Positions 7,207 to 13,218 of a stretch of DNA of 19,953 nucleotides are shown one piece after another. Under the pieces are notes generated by a model, which worked only from the letters and a program-made list of their open reading frames with translations, made no database searches and was not told where the DNA came from. The stretch comes from Proteobacteria bacterium UBA3588 (GTDB lineage: Bacteria > Pseudomonadota > Gammaproteobacteria > Thiohalomonadales > Thiohalomonadaceae). The position numbers and the translations under genes were made by a program. Within the stretch, counting starts at the first letter, position 1, and each line of letters starts with the position of its first letter. The stretch lies in NCBI GenBank assembly GCA_002376325.1, contig DFMR01000111.1:1-19953 (forward strand), read 5' to 3'.

Positions 7207-8273
7207 TCAAGCCGGTGCGGCATCCGGCTCCGGAGCATCGCCGTGCCCATGCGGGTGTTTGTGTTTCTTTTCTTTCTCTTTCGATGCCCCCCGTTCCCAA
7301 TAGGTTTGTTCGCCATAACGCGATGGTTTCCACCCCGCAGCCTTCGCCTGCTTGCGCGTTGAGCCCCACGGAAAGGTCTTGGCGGCACTCCATGACTCCT
7401 GCATCAGTTGTTTGAAAGCATCGTTCGGCGTCTTGGTCCAAAAGCCTTGCGGCCGGCTGGTCTTCGCATCCCAGGCCATGGTCATCGGGTCGAGCGCACG
7501 TCCTGGCTCCATAAGCGGCACATCCGGCAATGGTTTACTAATATCCATGAACTGCTGATAGTATTCCCAATCCAGATTAACAGCCCAGGCATCCATGTGC
7601 CTCGCCGGACTGGTCATATAGGAATCGCTGTAGCGGTGAACAAACAAAAGGTGATAATAGACCACACCGTTGGGCGATATCGTCTCATGCCGATATGGCT
7701 CCAATTCGTCGAAGCGTACCTGCCACACTTTGCCGTTCTTCAATGGCATGCGAACCATGCCTGTGCGCCGGTCGAATACAGTATTACTCTTGTTGGTGAA
7801 TTTGTTTTTTTAAGCAAATTGCGCAGCAAAAAATAAGGGATGAGAAAAATAGCTGCACCTACCCCACCAGTCCGGATGCCATCCATTATCCCGTTCAACA
7901 CACCACCATGGGGCGGTAGGATCAGCATCAATATTGGTCCCAAGACAAAGCCCGTAACCAAAAAACCGAAGCCAAAAAGAGCAGTTCCAAATTTGGCAAT
8001 CATCGCCCACGTCATAGGATTAGCAAATCCCATCCATCCCATTTGCAGAGGCGGTGTTGATATATGCTCCCAGTCAGGATTTGCTTTAGCGAATCTAAGG
8101 TCATCGAAGTCTGATAACACCAAGTATTCACCACACGCTACCGGCTGAATCTCCAACTTCTGCTTCAGCATCTGACGTGTGATGAAGCTGCGTTGCTCCA
8201 TTGGTTTGGCAGGCTTCAGCTCTCGCGGCTGTGTACTATCGTAGGCTGTTTGTTCATAGCTCAAGGGTTCCAT
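7207..8273 (-). pseudogene. B3: DUF6708-like membrane protein, frameshifted
   Basis: This is the third copy of the B gene. The first frame starts at ATG 8273 (MEPLSYEQTAYDS) and runs through two membrane segments to LRNLLKKTNS, then leaves the family sequence and stops at 7740. The family sequence resumes in the -1 frame (NKFTNKSNTVFDRRTG, then MVRMPLKNGKVWQV from 7758) and ends at 7207. The break coincides with a run of seven A on the coding strand (complement of 7805-7811). One extra A would restore a 355-residue protein, exactly the length of B1. It could be a decayed gene, a sequencing homopolymer error, or expressed by slippage on the A run. The Shine-Dalgarno AAGGA is identical to that of B1. 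The tail is His/Lys-rich, as in B1. Confidence 0.8.
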
Positions 8274-8286
8274 GGGCTTTTCCTTA

Positions 8287-8988
8287 TTAGCCTACACTCA
8301 GCCACTTGGCCGGGTAGGCCCAGCCTGGTACGTTGTTCTCTATCCCGACAGGATGATCAGGTCGTCCATTCTTTTCATCGCCTGGGACTTCACCAGGAAG
8401 CGCAATCCCGCTCTTGGTGACATAGCGTCCACGGGCACGGTATTGCCAAGAGCCGGCGCTACCCCTATAGCGGTAGCGTAGTCCGACGACCGGTCCTTCC
8501 TTGCCTGATCGAATCCACTCGATATCGCCGTAGGGCCGGATGGCTCCCTGCATCGGCTCGCCATCTTCCCCGCTGAAGAACTGGATTACGCTTTCCGTTC
8601 CGGTATGACTTTCAATCGTAGCGCGCAGATCCAGCACACCTTTTCCAGGCGTCCAGCCTGGGGCATAGATCTCCGCAACGACATCCGACACCATCCGTCC
8701 ATCTTCGAAATGACCCGAAGTTCGATCTTCAAACAACAAGACCTGCGGACTCTGCAATAGAGTCAACAGTGAAATGTAGATATCATTGCTATCCAGTTTT
8801 GCGTATTCGTGGCTCATGCGGTCGCTTCCGTCCTTGGCGAAGGGGCCGTGTTTGCCCCATTTATCCAGTTCCGTATCCTGCCACAGGGCTACCCAAAGGA
8901 CGGTTGCAAGAGAGGCAAACAGGAGCAGCATCAGTATGACGGATGACGTCCAGATAAATAATGTGTCGGCGTTACCCAGCGGTTCCAT
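8287..8988 (-). CDS. A3: orphan copy of the effector C-terminal domain with membrane leader
   Basis: The product has 233 residues: a short N-terminal leader with one membrane segment (about 10-34, MEPLGNADTLFIWTSS...LLLFASLATVLWVAL) followed by a 198-residue A domain from about residue 36 (QDTELDKWGKHGPFA to VPGWAYPAKWLSVG). The domain is nearly the same as the C-terminus of the interrupted effector: over 8419-8562 the DNA differs from 12307-12450 at only two positions by my count. It carries no effector body. The frame is open to a TTG at 9009, but ATG 8988 matches A2. The TAA stop is followed 13 nt later by the B3 start. I infer an orphan toxin tip or accessory domain; the biochemical activity is unknown. 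Confidence 0.8.
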   Translation of the reverse strand: MEPLGNADTLFIWTSSVILMLLLFASLATVLWVALWQDTELDKWGKHGPFAKDGSDRMSHEYAKLDSNDIYISLLTLLQSPQVLLFEDRTSGHFEDGRMVSDVVAEIYAPGWTPGKGVLDLRATIESHTGTESVIQFFSGEDGEPMQGAIRPYGDIEWIRSGKEGPVVGLRYRYRGSAGSWQYRARGRYVTKSGIALPGEVPGDEKNGRPDHPVGIENNVPGWAYPAKWLSVG

Positions 8989-9159
8989 GCACTCATCATT
9001 CCTTGCCAACAGTGGGCCATTTGGCCGAAGCGCAAACGCTATCTACTGTCATCACACACAGGCTACAAACGTTTTCCCTCACGTTGCCGGCTATCGTCCG
9101 CAGCTTCAGGATTCAAACGAGTGCGCGTCAATAGGGGACATGGCGAAGCACGGCGAGTC
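8989..9159 (-). repeat. 171-nt spacer between B2 and A3, homologous to the B1-A2 spacer
   Basis: It has the same length as, and is clearly similar to, 10923-11093; near-identical patches include the segment next to the B stop (ending 9159) and the stretch around CTCACGTTGCC. A palindrome GGCCATTTGGCC at 9015-9026 lies 27 nt upstream of the A3 start. On the minus strand TTGACG (complement of 9126-9131) could be a -35 box, but the -10 candidate 17 bp later is poor. No separate gene is supported here. Confidence 0.7.
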
Positions 9160-10206
9160 TCAAGCCGGCGCGGCGTCCGGCTCCGGAGCCCCGCCATGCC
9201 CGTGTTCGCGTTTCTTTTCTTGCGGCGGTTCGCGGTCCCAATAAGTCTGCTCACAGTAGCGTGACGGCTTCCATCCCTTTGCCTTCGCCTGCTTGCGTGT
9301 CGCGCCCCAGGGAAAGACCTCGGCGGCATTCCACGACTCGATCTTCAATTGCTTGAAGGCCTCGCTCGGCGTCCTGGCCCAGAAGCCCTGCGGCCGGCCC
9401 ATCCTCGCATCCCAGGCGATGGTCGTCGGGTCCAGGGCGCGTTCCGGTTCCAGCACAGGCATATCCGGCAGCGGTTTGCTCACGTCCATGAATTGCTGGT
9501 AATACTCCCAGTCCACATGCAGAACCCATGGGTCCATATGTCGTATGGGGCTGGTCATGTAGGAGTCGCTATAGCGATGGCCAAATAACAGATGGTAGTA
9601 AAAGACGCCGTTGGGCGACATGGTCTCGAACTGATAGGGCTCCAGCTCATCGAAGCGCACCTCCCACACCTTGCCGCCCTTCAACGGCATCCGCACCATG
9701 CCCGTGCGGCGGTCGAAGGTGGTGTTGTTCTTGTTGGTGAATTTATTGTGATTAAGGAGGTAACGGAGTACGAAGTAAGGAATAAGAAATACGGTGACTG
9801 CGATGCCAGAAATCTTTAAGTTATATAGGATAGTTGCAATGACATCTCCTTGGTTGGCAAATATTATTGCAGCAATTGGCAAGTAGACAAAACCGCCAAA
9901 CAAACAAATTGCGCCCAAAAATCCCGTTATGAACTTCGTCCTCATCGCCCACGCCATCGGATTGGCAAATCCCATCCAACCCATTTGCAGTGGTGTCGTC
10001 GTGATGTGCTCCCGATTGGGGTTCTCTTTGGCGTACTGGAGGTTATTGTAACTGGCCAACATCAGGAATTCGCCGCATGCCACCGGCGACGGCTCCAGTT
10101 TGCGCGCGCCGGCGGACGGGCTGCGCCTTTCCATCGGCAGGGCGGGTGCCAGCGGGCGCGGGCGGCGGCTGTCGTAGGCAGTCTCGGCGTAGCTCAATGG
10201 TTCCAT
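9160..10206 (-). CDS. B2: DUF6708-like membrane protein, putative cognate partner of A2
   Basis: The product has 348 residues. The conserved N-terminal part (MEPLSYAETAYDSRRPR, then PPLQMGWMGFANPMAWAM) is followed by two membrane segments (about 90-112 and 128-148), then DRRTGMVRMPLKGGKVWEVRFDELEPY and a soluble part ending RKQAKAKGWKPSRYCEQTYWDRE and a HGHG-containing tail. This resembles DUF6708 proteins found with T6SS effectors, from memory of the family. It starts at ATG 10206, 14 nt after the A2 stop, with GAGGGAT as Shine-Dalgarno. The coupling to A2 suggests immunity to, or assembly with, the A domain in the inner membrane; which one is not shown. It is the most divergent of the three B copies, especially in the membrane core and in residues 26-35. 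Confidence 0.7.
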   Translation of the reverse strand: MEPLSYAETAYDSRRPRPLAPALPMERRSPSAGARKLEPSPVACGEFLMLASYNNLQYAKENPNREHITTTPLQMGWMGFANPMAWAMRTKFITGFLGAICLFGGFVYLPIAAIIFANQGDVIATILYNLKISGIAVTVFLIPYFVLRYLLNHNKFTNKNNTTFDRRTGMVRMPLKGGKVWEVRFDELEPYQFETMSPNGVFYYHLLFGHRYSDSYMTSPIRHMDPWVLHVDWEYYQQFMDVSKPLPDMPVLEPERALDPTTIAWDARMGRPQGFWARTPSEAFKQLKIESWNAAEVFPWGATRKQAKAKGWKPSRYCEQTYWDREPPQEKKREHGHGGAPEPDAAPA

Positions 10207-10220
10207 TCGATATCCCTCTC

Positions 10221-10922
10221 TCAGCCTACGCCCAGCCAATCTTCCGGATAGGCCCAGCCGGGTACGTACTTTTCGATCCGCACTGGATGGTCGGGCGTGT
10301 CGGCGTTTTCACTCCCCGGCACGACGGAAGGCAGCGTGATGCCCTCTTCGTTGGTACAGCGGCCACGGGCGCGATACTGCCAGGAGCCCGCGCGTCCTTG
10401 GTAGCGGTAGCGTAATCCAACCACCGAACCTTCCTTGCCGGCCCGTATCCATTCGATGTCGCCGTAGGGCCGGATGGCTCCCTGCATCGGCTCGCCGTGT
10501 TCCCCGGCAAAGAGTTCGATCACGCGCTCGTTGGTCGTATGGCTCTCGAAGGTCGCCCGCAGATCGAGCACGCCTTTGCCCGGCGTCCAGCCGGGGGCGT
10601 AGATATCCGCAACTACGTCGGGGATCATCCGGCCCTCTTCGAAATGGCCCGAGGCCCGGTCTTGCCACAGGGCGACACGGGGACTCTGCAACAGTGTGGC
10701 CAGGGCGACGAAGACCTCCTTGCTGCTGTGCTTGGCATATTCGTGGCTCATCCGTTCGCTTGTGTTATTGGCGAACGGTCCGTGTTTGGCCCATTTATCC
10801 AGATCCGAATCCTGCGATTGCGCCACCCAAAGGAAGGATGCTAGAGATGCCAACAAGAGCAGCAATAGTACGACGGATGAAGTCCAGACGAATAACGTGT
10901 CGGTGTTTCCCAGCAGTTCCAT
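10221..10922 (-). CDS. A2: orphan copy of the effector C-terminal domain with membrane leader
   Basis: The product has 233 residues, the same length as A3: a leader MELLGNTDTLFVWTSS with one membrane segment (about 10-34), then a 198-residue A domain from SQDSDLDKWAKHGPFANN to VPGWAYPEDWLGVG. It shares blocks such as IYAPGWTPGKGVLDLRAT, EPMQGAIRPYGDIEWIR and AGSWQYRARGR with A1 and A3. It is more distant elsewhere, for example RVALWQDRASGHFEEGRM and CTNEEGITLPSVVPGSENAD. It therefore forms a second sequence class with B2. The start ATG 10922 has a weak Shine-Dalgarno (GGATGG). Its role is unknown beyond being a free-standing form of the effector C-terminus. Confidence 0.8.
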   Translation of the reverse strand: MELLGNTDTLFVWTSSVVLLLLLLASLASFLWVAQSQDSDLDKWAKHGPFANNTSERMSHEYAKHSSKEVFVALATLLQSPRVALWQDRASGHFEEGRMIPDVVADIYAPGWTPGKGVLDLRATFESHTTNERVIELFAGEHGEPMQGAIRPYGDIEWIRAGKEGSVVGLRYRYQGRAGSWQYRARGRCTNEEGITLPSVVPGSENADTPDHPVRIEKYVPGWAYPEDWLGVG

Positions 10923-11093
10923 GCACTAACCATCCATTACCAACATTTGACCAAATGGTCGAAATACAAGCTCTATCGACTGCCGCCACACATAGACCAC
11001 AGACGTTTTTCCTCACGTTGCCTACTATCGTCCACAACCTCAGAACTCAAACGTGTCCGAGTCAACAAGCGACATAGCGAAGCACGGCGAGTC
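10923..11093 (-). repeat. 171-nt spacer between B1 and A2, homologous to the B2-A3 spacer
   Basis: It has the same length and general sequence as 8989-9159. A palindrome GACCAAATGGTC at 10949-10960 occupies the same place as GGCCATTTGGCC in the other spacer, with paired base changes that preserve the symmetry. On the minus strand TTGACT (complement of 11060-11065) is a possible -35 box without a good -10. No separate gene is supported here. Confidence 0.7.
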
Positions 11094-12161
11094 TCAAGCC
11101 GGCGCGGCACCCGGTGCCGGAGCCTCGCCATGCCCATGCTGGTGTTTGTGCTTCTTATCTTTCTCTTTCTGTGTCTCGCGGTCCCAATAGGTTTGTTCTC
11201 CGTAACGCGACGGCTTCCACCCCGCAGCCTTCGCCTGCTTGCGTGTTGAGCCCCACGGATAGGTTTTGGCAGCACTCCAAGACTCTTGCATCAGTTGTTT
11301 GAAGGCGTCGTTCGGCGTCTTGGCCCAGAAGCCTTGCGGCCTTCCTGTTTTTTCATCCCAAGCGATCGAGGTAGGATCCAGGGCGCGGTCCGGTTCGAAC
11401 ACTGGCACATCCGGTAGCGGTTTACTGATATCCATGTACTGCTGGTAATACTCCCAATCCAAATTAACAGCCCAAGCATCCATGTGCCTCGTCGGACTGG
11501 TCATGTAGGAGTCGCTGTAGCGGTGAACAAATAGGAGATGGTAATAGACTACACCGTTTGGCGATATTGTCTCATGAAGGTAGGGCTCCAGCTCATCGAA
11601 GCGTACCTGCCACACCTTGCCGTTCTTTAACGGCATGCGAACCATGCCGGTACTACGATCAAACACTGTATTGTTTTTGTTTGTGAATTTGTTGTTATTG
11701 AGTAAGTATCTGAGAATGAAGTAAGGAATCAGCAAGAAACCGCCCGCCCCTCCGCATACCTCAACACCTTCCAATATTCGCGCACGAATATACTCATGGG
11801 GCGCGAACATCAACATTGCAAGTGGTATTCCTACAAACCCACTAAACAACAACCCGAAACCAAAGAATCCCGCAGAAAACCTTGCGATCATCGCCCACAA
11901 CATGGGATTAGCGAAACCCATCCAGCCCATCTGTAATGGGGGCGTCGAAATATGCTCCCTATTTTGATTATCTTTGGCATATCTGAGGTTATCGAAATCA
12001 GACAGCACTAAATATTCACAGCACGCTACAGGCTGCAACTCCAGCTTTTGCTTCAGCATCTGACGTGTGATGAAGCCGCGTTGCTCCATCGGCTTGGCTG
12101 GCTTCAGCTCTCGCGGCCGTGTACTATCGTAGGCTGTTTGCTCATAGTTCAAGGGGTCCAT
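11094..12161 (-). CDS. B1: DUF6708-like membrane protein, putative immunity partner of the effector
   Basis: The product has 355 residues. The N-terminal cytoplasmic-looking part (MDPLNYEQTAYDSTRPRELK to PPLQMGWMGFANPMLWAM, about 1-92) is followed by two membrane segments (about 94-120 and 136-154), then NKFTNKNNTVFDRSTGMVRMPLKNGKVWQV and a soluble region with HLLFVHRYSDSYMTSP, DWEYYQQYMDISKPLPD and RPQGFWAKTP. A His/Lys-rich tail (KKHKHQHGHG, about 336-345) ends the protein. ATG 12161 is chosen because AAGGA lies 8 nt upstream and it matches B3; a longer frame to 12185 overlaps the A1 stop. It follows the effector C-terminus by 13 nt, the usual place for an immunity gene. The immunity role is inference. 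Confidence 0.72.
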   Translation of the reverse strand: MDPLNYEQTAYDSTRPRELKPAKPMEQRGFITRQMLKQKLELQPVACCEYLVLSDFDNLRYAKDNQNREHISTPPLQMGWMGFANPMLWAMIARFSAGFFGFGLLFSGFVGIPLAMLMFAPHEYIRARILEGVEVCGGAGGFLLIPYFILRYLLNNNKFTNKNNTVFDRSTGMVRMPLKNGKVWQVRFDELEPYLHETISPNGVVYYHLLFVHRYSDSYMTSPTRHMDAWAVNLDWEYYQQYMDISKPLPDVPVFEPDRALDPTSIAWDEKTGRPQGFWAKTPNDAFKQLMQESWSAAKTYPWGSTRKQAKAAGWKPSRYGEQTYWDRETQKEKDKKHKHQHGHGEAPAPGAAPA

Positions 12162-12174
12162 GGGCTTTTCCTTA

Positions 12175-13188
12175 TTAGCCCACACTCAGCCACTTGGCCG
12201 GGTAAGCCCAGCCTGGTACGTAGTTCTCTATCCTGACAGGATGATCAGGTAGGCCAGTCTTTTCATCGCCTGGGACTTTACCGGGAAGCGTAATCCCACT
12301 CTCGGTGACATGGCGTCCACGGGCACGGTATTGCCAAGAGCCGGCGCTACCCCTATAGCGGTAGCGTAGTCCGACGACCGGTCCTTCCTTGCCTGATCGA
12401 ATCCACTCGATATCGCCGTAGGGCGGGATGGCTCCCTGCATCGGCTCGCCATTTTCTCCGCCAAAGAACTGAATTACGCTTTCCGTTGCGGTATGGCTCT
12501 CGAGCGTAGCGCGCAGATCCAGCACACCTTTTCCAGGCGTCCAACCTGGGGCATATATCTCCGCAACGATATCCGGCACCATCTGCCCATCTTCGAAATG
12601 CCCCGAAGTTCGATCTTCAAACAACAAGACCTGCGGACTCTGCAACAGAATCAACAGTGCGATATAGATATACTTGCTATTACGCTTGGCGTATTCATGG
12701 CTCATCCGTTCGCTAGTGTCGGTGGCGAACGGTCCGTGTTTTGCCCACTTATCAAGCTCAGAATCCTGCGAAAGCACCACCCATACGGCAACAAGGCCGG
12801 ATACGATAAGCAACGGCAACGCAAACGGCGCCAGCGGAATCAGCGCAGCACCAAATGCGCCTATGCCCTCCGCTACCCCGACATCCACCACCACTTCGGT
12901 GCCCGCTTCCGCAGCAAGCTCTCCACCCACTTCGCCGACACTCGCTTTAGCGGCAGCGCCCAGTGAAGATGCGGCAAGTCCAGTAAGAGTGAGACACTGG
13001 GCAATATTGGCGACACCAGCCATGGTGTTGTCGTCTTCGAAAGCGTTCATGGCATCCCAAAGCGCAAACCCTGCCCCAGCCACAGCTAGCAATGCATTAC
13101 CAACAGCGAGAAATTCAAGCTCCGCAAACACACCGTTCTGGAACTTTCCGGTGGCGAATTTTGCAAACAAGGCATCGCTTTCTCTCAA
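12175..13188 (-). pseudogene. A1: C-terminal part of the T6SS effector, downstream of an in-frame TGA
   Basis: This is the in-frame continuation of the large effector gene after its TGA at 13221-13219; ten sense codons separate that stop from the first possible start here, a TTG at 13188 with no good Shine-Dalgarno. It contains a hydrophobic Gly/Ala-rich stretch (GNALLAVAGAGFALWDAM..., ALIPLAPFALPLLIVSGLVAVWVVL, to about residue 139) and then the 198-residue A domain (SQDSELDKWAKHGPFATD to VPGWAYPAKWLSVG). Such membrane-prone regions followed by 'LxxWxxHGPF' are what I expect at the C-terminus of VasX/BTH_I2691-type effectors. Independent translation is doubtful; it probably belonged to one protein of about 1,143 residues with the upstream frame. 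It ends 13 nt before B1. Confidence 0.75.
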
Positions 13189-13218
13189 TTTTTCTTCGCC
13201 GATAAGTGCCTTTGCTGC

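Larger units (their letters stand above)
6888..12161 (-). repeat. Tandem array of B/A modules, period about 1.93-1.96 kb
   Basis: B starts lie at 12161, 10206 and 8273 (steps of 1955 and 1933), and A starts lie at 10922 and 8988 (step 1934). Each unit consists of a B gene, a 171-nt spacer, and an A gene ending 13-14 nt before the next B. The last unit lacks the spacer and ends in the A4 remnant. A1 and A3, and B1 and B3, are more alike than either is to A2 and B2. The array looks like repeated duplication of the effector's 3' end with its neighbour, followed by divergence. Confidence 0.85.

Noticed and set aside
9063..11275. Similar basic open frames overlapping the 3' ends of B1 and B2 (10973-11275, 9063-9329) and one running from B3 into A4 (6888-7388)
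   Set aside because: Their similarity follows from duplication of the B genes and spacers; they overlap B in another frame, are Arg-rich and show no own ribosome binding site.
7200..12161. CRISPR array or insertion sequence as the cause of the repeated region
   Set aside because: Repeat units are nearly 2 kb coding modules without short spacers, and no transposase or terminal inverted repeats were seen.
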